A stretch of 64,000 bases of DNA from JANQIO01 sp965601975 (lineage in GTDB: Bacteria > Pseudomonadota > Gammaproteobacteria > Pseudomonadales > Halieaceae), in NCBI GenBank assembly GCA_965601975.1, contig OZ271856.1:3162001-3226000 (forward strand), read 5' to 3'. The notes beneath the pieces were generated by a model that searched no databases, was not told the origin of the DNA, and worked only from the letters and a program-made list of their open reading frames with translations. The position numbers and the translations under genes were made by a program. Positions 8,642-16,421 of this stretch are shown piece by piece. Every line of letters starts with the position of its first letter. The stretch's first letter is position 1.

Positions 8642-11600
8642 CTAATTTGAGAAGTACTCATAAAGTTCGTCTGGGAGCTTGTGCTCCAGCCGAAAATCCA
8701 CGTCCATGGGAGCACTCCCGGAATGCTCCAGGTAAATCATGGCTCCGCAGTACATGAATGGAGCGCCTTTTCCTCGAACCTTCGCGAATTTCCTAACAAA
8801 AAGATGCATTTTTGAGCCAAGTTCGGCGTGGTTAATCACTCGCTGTCCCTGGCCACTTTCAGGGGTCGTGCGATTCTGCGACTGCCAGTGAAAATGGAGC
8901 GGATCGACGAAATAGTCATGATACTGGTAGTCATCTTCTGCACCTTGTTTGCTCAGATTTACAAACAAGAATTGGTCCGGTGTCTCCTTCGGCGACACGT
9001 GACCATGCATTTTCCAAACGCCCTCAAGGTAAGGTAATCCGAATTTTTCTGGCACCTCATGCTTCATAAGCGACTCATAGAGCAAAAGGTCCTCTGGAGT
9101 TACCTTGCTAATCAACCTGGCGAAGATATTCACTTCATCGCCAACAAGCATGTCGTCATAGCTTTCATTGGCCGCCTCAAGCTTCCAGCCTTCATATTCG
9201 CTGCGCTCAGCTTGGCGCAGAAGAAATTCGTCTCTTCCATCCTGAGAATTGCGTTCTACGGCAACAATTCCAGGTTTACTGCCCAAATCTGCGGCGCCCC
9301 CAACCGCCTCTAAGAGCAGAAGATCTCCATCAGAGATGGGATTGTCCCCACCATCCATCGAATCGCCTGAGGCATGGGCAAGGAAATTCTTGCTGCTTGA
9401 AATCTCCCCGTAGCTAATCGGTACCGATACCGTATCGATATTCGAAGCGTCGTGAGCCCCCTTACGAAAGCTGCCACAGGCAATCTGCAAGTCTTTGAAA
9501 ATAGGTACATTTTTCTTGTAGGAGCCAATCCCGATGACTTCAGCCGATAGGCTTTTTCCGTCAGCGACGCGCTTTTCATACAGCATATACCGGTAAGAAA
9601 GCACTTCATTAATCATCTCGGTAAGTACCGGAATATCGGCATCTGGCACTGCTGTGGAGTAACTAAAGACGCTGTCTTCAAGCGAAAAATAGGGGGTCAC
9701 TGACGTGGAGTTTTGGCCCAATAGAGCTTTTACGGGATTTCTCCGCCAATAGTCGTGCCAATCCTTGTTCCCTGTAATCGCCTCCGGCCTGACGCCACTG
9801 AAGTTGTCTGGAAGATCTCCCGCCAGCATGTGCTTCCGCTTGATGATTCCGAACGAAGCCTTAGCAAGTTCCTCGAGTGAAACACCTTGCTTAAGCCCGT
9901 TCAAAGACAGAAAGGCTTCGATTAGCACTAGCTTGAACGACTTGGTTGTCTTCGTAACTAGAAGTTCTGACAGGAAGCTGCCATGGGTCGAGCGTACTTC
10001 TTCTTCCTGGGCTCCCAGGTCATCCTGGTCATTCACGAAGGCGAACCAGTCCCCGAACTCCTTCCGAACTGCGCCTACCGATCCGCCTGCGCGGAAAAAC
10101 TCGAGCAGCGTTGGCCGTCTACCAAGACTGTCCCGCAGATTGACATAGATATCGATGAAGGTATCGGCGCGATCTCCAAGCGCGAGTCTCAGGAAATCGA
10201 TAGCAGCCAGGTCATAATTGACAAAGCACCCTTCGGGTAGAGAGAGGTTCTCCTGCTCAATCTCAGTCAGAAAATTCCTTCTAGCCCTGTTCGTCGCACC
10301 TATCTTAAAAAGAGCTTCGGCTTTTCTGAAAAAGCTAATGTGGTTACCGATAAAATCCAGGACAACTAGTTCTGTTTTGTCGGTATCTGGGCTCTTTCTA
10401 AGACCACGGCCCAGTTGCTGCATGAACACAATCTTCGATTCGGTAGGCCGCAGCATCATTACTGTGTCAATCGCTGGCAAATCAACGCCTTCGCTAAAGA
10501 GATCAACCGAGAACAGAACCTCAATTTCACCCGATGACAGCAGTTCCAGTGCTCTGTTGCGGGGAATGTCGGATTTGCTGTGTACAGATAGCGCAGGCAC
10601 ACCGGCCTTATTGAAGTGGTCGGCCATAAAGTCGGAGTGTCTGGTTGACACACAGAAAGCCAGCGTTCGGCTTAACGCCCTATTCTTCCATTCACGAAGG
10701 TTATGCTCTGCTCGCGCATATGTAGCTAGCTGATTCAACAACTCATCTTCTACAAACTTGCCGTTCCGCCAGCTGATCTCCTGGTAATCGACAGTGTCGT
10801 CAGAGATACCAAAGTATCTGAAAGGCGAGAGTAATCCGGCTTGAATGCCATCAAATATGTCTCTCGAGAAAACCAGGTTGTCATCGCACAGCGACAGAAT
10901 GTCTGACTGATCAGTTCTGTCAGGCGTCGCGGTAAGCCCTAAAAGGAAGCGAGGGGAGAAATGCGAAAGTAGTTGGAGGTAAGTGCGCGCCGCTGCATGA
11001 TGAAATTCATCGACAATGATGTAGTCGAAGTGATCTTTCGAAAATCGACCCAGATGCTGTGATCTAGAGAGTGTTTGCACGGATGCGAACAAGATATCAA
11101 CATCCAGTTGCTTAACGGACCCGTCGTACCTGCCTACGCTTGCCCCTTCATTGACGAGTACAAAGGTGTTTTCTGCCTGGGCAAGGATCTCTTCGCGGTG
11201 TGCGACAAACAAAACGCGCTTTGCATTGAATTGCATACAGTCGAAAGCGGCAAGCCACGTCTTGCCTAAACCGGTAGCCATAACGACAAGGCCTCGAACA
11301 TGCCCTGCCCCTCTAGTCTGGTCTAACGCAGCTAGAGCTGATTGTTGGAACGAGTTCGGCTCGGGAATGCTAACTGTTTCATCGGCACCAGGATCAGTCT
11401 TAGCTACGCTGGCAGCCTGGCGATACCGGGCTTCATATCTATCAATCCAAAAATGTGTGAGGTCCTTGATTTGATGGGAGCCTTCTAATGACGCGAATGC
11501 GCCTTCGAGTTCTTCCCACCGAACCTCATTTTCAGAACGCCGAACACACAAATTCCACTCGAGACCTGCCGTCAGTGCTTGTTTTGTCAGATTGCTCGAA

Positions 11601-11962
11601 CCCACAAAAGCGACGCCCTCAGAATCGCTCTGGCTTTCAGAACCGCAAAAGAGATAGGCCTTTACATGGAAACTATCAGTCGGACCGCACTCAAAGACCT
11701 TCGCACTGGCACTCTCCCCGGCATCTTGCAGAATCATCAGTCTTCTTAGCGCTTGGGGATCTGTAAAACTCTGATAGTCCCCCGTGATGATTTCGACCTT
11801 CGCCTTTCTATCTACCGCATCTAGAAGTGCATCCCAGATAAGGTCGAGGCCAGCATTTCTAATGAATGCTGAGGCGAGCCGTATTTCGCTTGCCGAGTTT
11901 ATTGCCTCCAACAATCGAGGGAGAAAAGGGTCGCCTGTGCCACCAGCTACAAGATTCTTCAT
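8642..11962 (-). CDS. PLD nuclease - SF2 helicase - S24-like - DUF3427 protein
   Basis: This 1106-residue multidomain protein has four parts. Residues 1-180 are a phospholipase-D-type nuclease domain with HVK (99-101) and GSSNLT (121-126). Residues 200-560 are a superfamily II helicase: Q-like SFQQ, Walker A ATGLGKT (229-235), DEFHH (318-322), TATP (344-347), SEGVDLP and motif VI QQLGRGLRK. Residues about 845-950 resemble the LexA/UmuD S24 fold: ASGDSM with the candidate Ser near 868, then DGDLLLLE. The position expected for the general-base lysine is Arg in EFLLRQ. The C-terminal 150 residues match DUF3427 (FHWQSQN, GQRVINH, LFVRKF, FMYCGAMIYLE). The start is 5 bases after the NUDIX-methyltransferase gene, so the two form an operon. 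The gene is more AT-rich than its neighbours. An anti-phage or DNA-repair role is inference. Confidence 0.9.
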   Translation of the reverse strand: MKNLVAGGTGDPFLPRLLEAINSASEIRLASAFIRNAGLDLIWDALLDAVDRKAKVEIITGDYQSFTDPQALRRLMILQDAGESASAKVFECGPTDSFHVKAYLFCGSESQSDSEGVAFVGSSNLTKQALTAGLEWNLCVRRSENEVRWEELEGAFASLEGSHQIKDLTHFWIDRYEARYRQAASVAKTDPGADETVSIPEPNSFQQSALAALDQTRGAGHVRGLVVMATGLGKTWLAAFDCMQFNAKRVLFVAHREEILAQAENTFVLVNEGASVGRYDGSVKQLDVDILFASVQTLSRSQHLGRFSKDHFDYIIVDEFHHAAARTYLQLLSHFSPRFLLGLTATPDRTDQSDILSLCDDNLVFSRDIFDGIQAGLLSPFRYFGISDDTVDYQEISWRNGKFVEDELLNQLATYARAEHNLREWKNRALSRTLAFCVSTRHSDFMADHFNKAGVPALSVHSKSDIPRNRALELLSSGEIEVLFSVDLFSEGVDLPAIDTVMMLRPTESKIVFMQQLGRGLRKSPDTDKTELVVLDFIGNHISFFRKAEALFKIGATNRARRNFLTEIEQENLSLPEGCFVNYDLAAIDFLRLALGDRADTFIDIYVNLRDSLGRRPTLLEFFRAGGSVGAVRKEFGDWFAFVNDQDDLGAQEEEVRSTHGSFLSELLVTKTTKSFKLVLIEAFLSLNGLKQGVSLEELAKASFGIIKRKHMLAGDLPDNFSGVRPEAITGNKDWHDYWRRNPVKALLGQNSTSVTPYFSLEDSVFSYSTAVPDADIPVLTEMINEVLSYRYMLYEKRVADGKSLSAEVIGIGSYKKNVPIFKDLQIACGSFRKGAHDASNIDTVSVPISYGEISSSKNFLAHASGDSMDGGDNPISDGDLLLLEAVGGAADLGSKPGIVAVERNSQDGRDEFLLRQAERSEYEGWKLEAANESYDDMLVGDEVNIFARLISKVTPEDLLLYESLMKHEVPEKFGLPYLEGVWKMHGHVSPKETPDQFLFVNLSKQGAEDDYQYHDYFVDPLHFHWQSQNRTTPESGQGQRVINHAELGSKMHLFVRKFAKVRGKGAPFMYCGAMIYLEHSGSAPMDVDFRLEHKLPDELYEYFSN

Positions 11963-11967
11963 GCCAG

Positions 11968-12924
11968 CTAGGAAATTCTCTTCTTAACTATGGCATTTAC
12001 CCATTCTTGGGTTTGCCCGCGCAATGGGGCGGTGTTGCACCAGATATCCTCAATGAAGATTCCAGCGCGTGAACGCAGAACTTGTTCAAGCTCACCCTCC
12101 ATTAACGTGCTCACGAATCGACCAAGGCTGTCCAATCCTTCTCCCTCACCCCGCTTGAAAGACATATAGCAGATTCCACCAGGAACCAAGGAGCGCTCTA
12201 TATTCGAAATGACTGAGGGAAGCTCGCTTCTAGGACAATGAAGCAAGGAAGCATTCGCCCAAACTGCGTCAAATTCAGAGATCCAGGGAAGATGAAAGTA
12301 ACTACAAACGCGAGCTTCCAAGTCGAGCTTTGATCTAAACGTCGAGATAACTCGGTCAGACACATCCGCAGCCACCACCTGAAGCCCATGCTTGGAAAAG
12401 AACTCGCTATCTCGCCCAGATCCACAGCCTAGGTCGAGCAACTTGTCTCCAGTCTTCAGGAGGTCCAGGAACTTGTGTGCGCTTTCTTGTATCGGGAGAG
12501 AATATGTATCTGAAGCATATTGGCTAGCAAACTCTCGGTAATATCGGTAAGTGCGATACTGGTTGATAAGTGGCACATCGGCGGGAGCCCATTCGATCGA
12601 ATCAAGTTCACTAGCACTCAGCCACAAAATCTCGTCATGGTCGTGCAAAGCGATCTCGCCATCTAAATACTCAGCGCAAAAACCATGCAGCCGAACGACT
12701 TTCTCCCCGTAGTCATGAGTGCTCTGACCAACATAGTCGTCTACGGAGATGCGTATCCCGAGTTCCTCTTCAATTTCCCGAGCTAGGCACGCCTCCTTGC
12801 TTTCCCCATCTTCTACCTTCCCTCCTGGAAACTCCCAGTACCCAGCGAGGTGTTTCCCAGGCTTGCGGCGAGCAGCCAAAACCAAGCCATCACGCTCAAT
12901 GAGAGCTGCAGTAACATCGATCAC
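11968..12924 (-). CDS. NUDIX hydrolase - SAM methyltransferase fusion
   Basis: This 318-residue fusion has two parts. Residues 1-125 form a MutT-like NUDIX domain with a complete box: G35, E41, R49, E50, E53, E54, G56 in GGKVEDGESKEACLAREIEE followed by ELG. NUDIX enzymes cleave nucleoside diphosphate-X compounds such as oxidised dNTPs or NAD-like molecules. Residues 145-318 form a class I methyltransferase domain with motif I LLDLGCGSGRD (162-172) and acidic motif VVAADVSD. Joining the two is unusual. The gene lies 5 bases upstream of the PLD-helicase-DUF3427 gene and is evidently co-expressed. The pairing suggests a system in which the NUDIX/methyltransferase makes, removes or modifies a nucleotide or DNA signal that the helicase-nuclease acts on. 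The substrate is unknown. Confidence 0.88.
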   Translation of the reverse strand: MIDVTAALIERDGLVLAARRKPGKHLAGYWEFPGGKVEDGESKEACLAREIEEELGIRISVDDYVGQSTHDYGEKVVRLHGFCAEYLDGEIALHDHDEILWLSASELDSIEWAPADVPLINQYRTYRYYREFASQYASDTYSLPIQESAHKFLDLLKTGDKLLDLGCGSGRDSEFFSKHGLQVVAADVSDRVISTFRSKLDLEARVCSYFHLPWISEFDAVWANASLLHCPRSELPSVISNIERSLVPGGICYMSFKRGEGEGLDSLGRFVSTLMEGELEQVLRSRAGIFIEDIWCNTAPLRGQTQEWVNAIVKKRIS

Positions 12925-12999
12925 GACTAGTCCTGTTTTCCGATCAAGTATTCTATGACTTCGTTTCTCTGGCTTGACACCTGAGCCGCCACGGCCCTG

Positions 13000-13434
13000 C
13001 TATTCGAGCACCGTGACCATGCCGTCTGACCTTTTTCTCAATGGCCTGACACCCAGTTCACGTTCGGTGGATTTTCGCACATTCACCAACGCGCGATGGG
13101 TTACCTGTTTGTTAAGTCGGTTAGCTTTACGGTCAAAGCGGTAAAGCTGCCGGAACAAGCCTTCCAGCTCACTGATTTCAGCGTCGGAAATGTTGTCCCA
13201 CACTTCGTAGTAGGAAAAATGTGTCCATTCAGTCGCTTTGGAATCCAGGTGCTTTTTGAGCCTTGCCCGGATCCTGCCATTGCGACCCGACATACCCACG
13301 TAGACGAGGTCGTAGAATGCGCCGCGCTTCTTGTAAAGGCTGTAGATGCCACGCAGGTCGCGTGGAATGCCTTCTACCTCGCGCTTAGGGCGATATTCAA
13401 GCGCGGTTTTTATCAGTCGCATCTGGCTTTTCAT
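13000..13434 (-). CDS. Single-domain GIY-YIG protein (paralogue of the 3.1 kb gene)
   Basis: This 144-residue GIY-YIG protein has RGIYSLYKK, LVYVGMSGRNGRIRARLKKH, WTHFSYYEVWDN and SELEGLFRQLYRFDRKANRLN. These supply the two core strands, the arginine/histidine helix, the acidic helix and the late Asn of the fold. It is clearly related to the protein at 3097-3489 but has an extra basic C-terminal tail (VRKSTERELGVRPLRKRSDG). It lies upstream of and on the same strand as the NUDIX-methyltransferase/helicase cassette, 75 bases away, so it could be the first gene of that transcript. DNA cleavage is inferred from fold motifs only. Confidence 0.8.
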   Translation of the reverse strand: MKSQMRLIKTALEYRPKREVEGIPRDLRGIYSLYKKRGAFYDLVYVGMSGRNGRIRARLKKHLDSKATEWTHFSYYEVWDNISDAEISELEGLFRQLYRFDRKANRLNKQVTHRALVNVRKSTERELGVRPLRKRSDGMVTVLE

Positions 13435-13456
13435 CCCCTACTCCCTGGAGACCAAT

Positions 13457-13490
13457 GACGCGCCCATCATAACCTGCCGACAGGCGCGTC
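13457..13490 (-). terminator. Hairpin after the DUF5666 lipoprotein gene
   Basis: GACGCGCC (13457-13464) pairs with GGCGCGTC (13483-13490) across an 18-base loop, directly downstream of the DUF5666 stop codon on the minus strand. There is no strong T-tract, so it is only a possible terminator or mRNA-end stabiliser. Confidence 0.35.
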
Positions 13491-13503
13491 GCTCTAGCCA
13501 GTG

Positions 13504-14940
13504 CTAAAAACCAAACACGACGCTGTCCGCCACACCATCGGCGAGATCATCATCCTGAATCCGGATGATGTCGCCTTGCTGCAGCTGCTCGTAGAATTCC
13601 TCCGCGGTGCTTCCGCTGCCGTTGGCACCGCGGAAGCTGGCACCCTCGGTCAGGTAGGTGATGCCCAGCACGGTCACAATACGGTTCGGCGTGAAGCTCT
13701 CCACCGCGCCCTGCAGCCGATCATCGCCCGGGGGTATGCGGTTGACGACGGTGGCGATCAGGCCGCGGTCGCTGTCGAGGGCCTCGACGGCGAGGAAGTC
13801 ACCGACGGCGAAGTTGCTGAGTGACGGCCGCGCGGTATCGCGGGTGCTGTCGGTGACGGTGGTGGCGTTGTCGATGCGCACGGTGACGGTACCGCCCTGC
13901 AGTTGCAGGGTGAGGGACTCGTTATTGGTGCCGAACTCGATTACCGTCGCCTCGACGTTCACCAGGCCGCGCCGGGCCACGACGTCGGTGGCGATGAGGG
14001 TGTCGCCGCGGAAGTCGCCGTCCACCTGCACGATCTGGCCGTTGCGCAGGGTGCGGTCGCCGATGTCGAACACCGCGTTGGTCGCATTCACGGGCACACC
14101 GGCCACCACGAACTGGTTGATGTCGACCAGGCCGGTGACGGCGCCTTCCACGCTGGCTTCCTCATCGTCGCGCAAGTCCTGCAGCGCTGTGCGCAGTTCC
14201 GTCACGCGGTCGGCGGTCAGCAACTGGTCTGTAAGCGTACCGCGGGCCAGTACGGTCTCGCCGGCATTGACCGTGCCGCCCGGCAGCCCGGATAGGTCGG
14301 CGCCGGCAAAGTCGATGGTGAAGTCGCCCAGGGTAAATTGCGTGCCGTCGAGGTTGGCGACCTCGCCAGGGAGTTCCACCACGCTTTCGCCCTGCACGAA
14401 GTCTCCGAGGCGCGCGAGACGTGTTGCGCGCAGCGCGCCTGCGTCGTTCACAAAGCCGGACACTTCAAACAGGCAGTCACACAGCAGCTCGTCGAAGCTC
14501 ACGCCCTCGAATACGGTGGCGTTGCGCTCCACGATCACGCGCTGGCCCAGGATAAGCAATTCGATGACATCCCCATCACCCAGGGGCACATCCGCAGGTC
14601 CCTGTATGGCGTTGGTGTGGTTCACCTCCTCCGCCGTGCCGGTCACGCCGTCGTCATTGATGGTGCCGCGCACGGTCACGACCATGCCTATGCGCAGGTC
14701 GTCCTCGGTGGCGGGTTCGCCGTCGATGGTGATCTGTGCGCTATCGGTGTTGAAGCGGATGCCGTTCACGAAAATACTGCCGGTGCCGGTGATGGTGCCC
14801 GACACGGTGACGCCGGAGCCGCCAATGCCGCCACCGGGCTGGCCGATGGTCCCTGCCACGCCGGCACCGCCGCCGCCACAGGCGGCCAGCAGGGTGAACC
14901 CCGCCATGAGGGCTGTTAGAACAAGGTGCTTGATGTTCAT
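13504..14940 (-). CDS. DUF5666-domain lipoprotein
   Basis: This 478-residue exported protein has a lipoprotein signal peptide ending in the lipobox LLAAC, then a Gly-rich linker (GGGGAGVAGTIGQPGGG). The rest is a series of small beta domains of the DUF5666 type: TGTGSIFVNGIRFNTDSA, RIGMVVTVRG, GAVTGLVDINQFVVAGVPV, VEATVIEFG, GAVESFTPNRIVTVLG, LQQGDIIRI. These OB-like beta units recur four to five times and are rich in Asp. Function unknown; the anchoring predicts the periplasmic face of a membrane. Its ATG overlaps the stop of the DUF6502 gene by 4 bases (ATGA), and these two families commonly travel together. Confidence 0.85.
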   Translation of the reverse strand: MNIKHLVLTALMAGFTLLAACGGGGAGVAGTIGQPGGGIGGSGVTVSGTITGTGSIFVNGIRFNTDSAQITIDGEPATEDDLRIGMVVTVRGTINDDGVTGTAEEVNHTNAIQGPADVPLGDGDVIELLILGQRVIVERNATVFEGVSFDELLCDCLFEVSGFVNDAGALRATRLARLGDFVQGESVVELPGEVANLDGTQFTLGDFTIDFAGADLSGLPGGTVNAGETVLARGTLTDQLLTADRVTELRTALQDLRDDEEASVEGAVTGLVDINQFVVAGVPVNATNAVFDIGDRTLRNGQIVQVDGDFRGDTLIATDVVARRGLVNVEATVIEFGTNNESLTLQLQGGTVTVRIDNATTVTDSTRDTARPSLSNFAVGDFLAVEALDSDRGLIATVVNRIPPGDDRLQGAVESFTPNRIVTVLGITYLTEGASFRGANGSGSTAEEFYEQLQQGDIIRIQDDDLADGVADSVVFGF

Positions 14941-15755
14941 GCCGAACCCTCCGGGTCTGAACTCTCGCTGTAGTAGATGCCGACAGCGACATAGGCCGAC
15001 TCATCGCTGTCGTATTCTTCCGGCTCCACCGCGTGTTGCGACAGCCAGGTGAAATACTCTTCCAGCAGGGCCTGTGATTTTGTATTCGACAGCTCGCGGA
15101 AGGCCTTGAGGCTGTCGGCGCGTACGCCGTGGTAGCTGACCTTGCGCTGAAACCATCGCTCGCCGTCGGGGGCTTCCAGGTTATGGCCGATGGATGACAC
15201 CAGCTCGGCCACGTCGGCGCCAAGAATATCGATCTTGTCGATGGGGGTGGCCATGGGTACATAGGCCCGGGCCTTTAGGTGAACGCGGCCGTCGATAACG
15301 CTCACGTTCTGGCTGGCCTGCAAGACGCCCAGCATGGCCGCGTGGGGAATGTCGCCGCTGAACTCGCGCACCAGGGCCGCGAAACTGGGCGCCTCCCCTT
15401 CCACGGGCAGCACGGCGGGTTCGCCGGCCTCGTCGTGGAAACGTTCGTCCTGTACCCAACCGGTAATCACCCGCACGGCGCGGTTGTAGCGCTCGCCGGC
15501 GCCAGTGTCCTGGTCGCTCATGTCGTTGAGGCGCTTGGCCTCCTTGCGGGTCAGTCCCGTCAGGGCCGCGGCACCGGAAATGGTGGGCCGCTTGCCGGAG
15601 CGTTCCAGGTGGTCCAGCGCTTCGGCCACGTAGGCCCGGCGCGCCAGCTCGGCGAAGTTACCGTAAGACATGCCGTGCCTCATCAGCACCCTGACCAGGG
15701 GCTTCAACAACCGGAATACGGTGGCGCGGAGTGCGGCTTCTACCTTGTCGGACAT
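14937..15755 (-). CDS. DUF6502 family protein, probable DNA-binding regulator
   Basis: This 272-residue DUF6502 protein begins LRATVFRLLKPLVRVLMRHG and continues MSYGNFAELARRAYVAEAL, which is typical of the family. Residues about 55-75 (TISGAAALTGLTRKEAKRL) look like a helix-turn-helix recognition segment, so a transcriptional role is plausible. The rest is alpha/beta and uncharacterised. It is the first gene of a two-gene operon with the DUF5666 lipoprotein (4-base overlap). A TTTGGGAATAT motif lies just before its start and again in an inverted repeat upstream of the next gene, which would fit autoregulation plus control of that neighbour. That is inference. Confidence 0.8.
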   Translation of the reverse strand: MSDKVEAALRATVFRLLKPLVRVLMRHGMSYGNFAELARRAYVAEALDHLERSGKRPTISGAAALTGLTRKEAKRLNDMSDQDTGAGERYNRAVRVITGWVQDERFHDEAGEPAVLPVEGEAPSFAALVREFSGDIPHAAMLGVLQASQNVSVIDGRVHLKARAYVPMATPIDKIDILGADVAELVSSIGHNLEAPDGERWFQRKVSYHGVRADSLKAFRELSNTKSQALLEEYFTWLSQHAVEPEEYDSDESAYVAVGIYYSESSDPEGSA

Positions 15756-15765
15756 GGTTGGGCAA

Positions 15766-15776
15766 ATATTCCCAAA
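15766..15776. promoter_or_regulatory. TTTGGGAATAT motif at the DUF6502 start (one copy)
   Basis: ATATTCCCAAA on the plus strand (TTTGGGAATAT on the minus strand) lies 10 bases before the DUF6502 start codon. The identical 11-mer occurs at 16477-16487 upstream of the next secreted-protein gene, where it forms half of an inverted repeat. It may be an operator half-site. Confidence 0.4.
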
Positions 15777-15790
15777 AACTGGATTCTAAC

Positions 15791-15865
15791 AACTTCGCGC
15801 CGGGGATAAAGGCGCACCGGGAGCGAGCCGGAAATGCCGGCCCCAGAACTCCCGGATGCGAAGTT
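15791..15865. repeat. Nested 75-base palindrome in the intergenic region
   Basis: Three nested stems share one centre. AACTTCGC (15791-15798) pairs with GCGAAGTT (15858-15865), CCGGGAG (15817-15823) with CTCCCGG (15849-15855), and GCCGG (15827-15831) with CCGGC (15837-15841) around an AAATG loop. It sits between the secreted-protein stop (15876) and the DUF6502 start (15755), both on the minus strand. It could be a terminator, a REP-like element or a structured RNA. The nested design recalls the larger palindromes near 61.6 and 63.8 kb. Confidence 0.6.
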
Positions 15866-15875
15866 GGCAGGCCCA

Positions 15876-16421
15876 TCAGTTGTCCAGGGCGCAGCCAAGG
15901 GGACCGACCACCACACTGCTGCCGTTGCCGACCCGGATCTGCGACAGCCGGTAGTCAGACGCGTCGCTGCTGTTGTACGGCGCGTGCAGTTGCAGCTTGC
16001 CGCCCAGGGTGCCGCGGTCGCGCTGTTCCAGCATGAGCGTGCCGACCTGAACACCGGACAGGTACACATCCAGCAGGTCGCCCGCGGCATAGCGGCGGGT
16101 ATTGCCCGTCTCGAACGTGGCCTGGAAATACACCACGCGGTCGGGACCGCGCACCGCGTACCGGCCGTGCATGTCGGTGTGGCCCATGCCGATGGAACCG
16201 CAGCGCAGCAGACGGCCGTCGCGACGCCAGTCGGGGCGCGTGTCGGTTTCGTCGCTGGGGCGGACCCGGTCGGTGACCACGTCGCCGCGTACCCGGTCGG
16301 TGGCCGGGTCCACAAAGACCCGATCGGTACGACCATCCTGTGCGGTGGTCAGTGATGAAGCCGCCATGCATCCCACGGCGGCCAGTACTGCCATTGAGCT
16401 TTTGAGTTTCATGATCTTCAC
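15876..16421 (-). CDS. Secreted hypothetical protein with TDRV repeats
   Basis: This 181-residue protein has a signal peptide (LKSSMAVLAAVGCMAASSLTTAQ). A short N-terminal tract follows in which TDRV occurs three times (TDRVFVDPATDRVRGDVV, then TDRVRPS). A globular C-terminal domain of about 110 residues (YAVRGPDRVVYFQATFETG, GDLLDVYLSGVQVGTLML, LGGKLQLHAPY, RVGNGSSVVVGPLGC) resembles a small beta-sandwich. No family recognised. A promoter-region inverted repeat built on TTTGGGAATAT lies 57-74 bases upstream, and the same motif precedes the neighbouring DUF6502 gene. Confidence 0.7.
   Translation of the reverse strand: MKIMKLKSSMAVLAAVGCMAASSLTTAQDGRTDRVFVDPATDRVRGDVVTDRVRPSDETDTRPDWRRDGRLLRCGSIGMGHTDMHGRYAVRGPDRVVYFQATFETGNTRRYAAGDLLDVYLSGVQVGTLMLEQRDRGTLGGKLQLHAPYNSSDASDYRLSQIRVGNGSSVVVGPLGCALDN

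Noticed and set aside
5397..8645. Long plus-strand open frames over the bkd operon
   Set aside because: High-GC shadow frames opposite well-supported E1/E2 genes; no family resemblance.
8642..11962. Type I restriction HsdR or UvrB-like identity for the helicase
   Set aside because: The PLD N-terminus, missing HsdM/HsdS genes and DUF3427 C-terminus do not fit either family.
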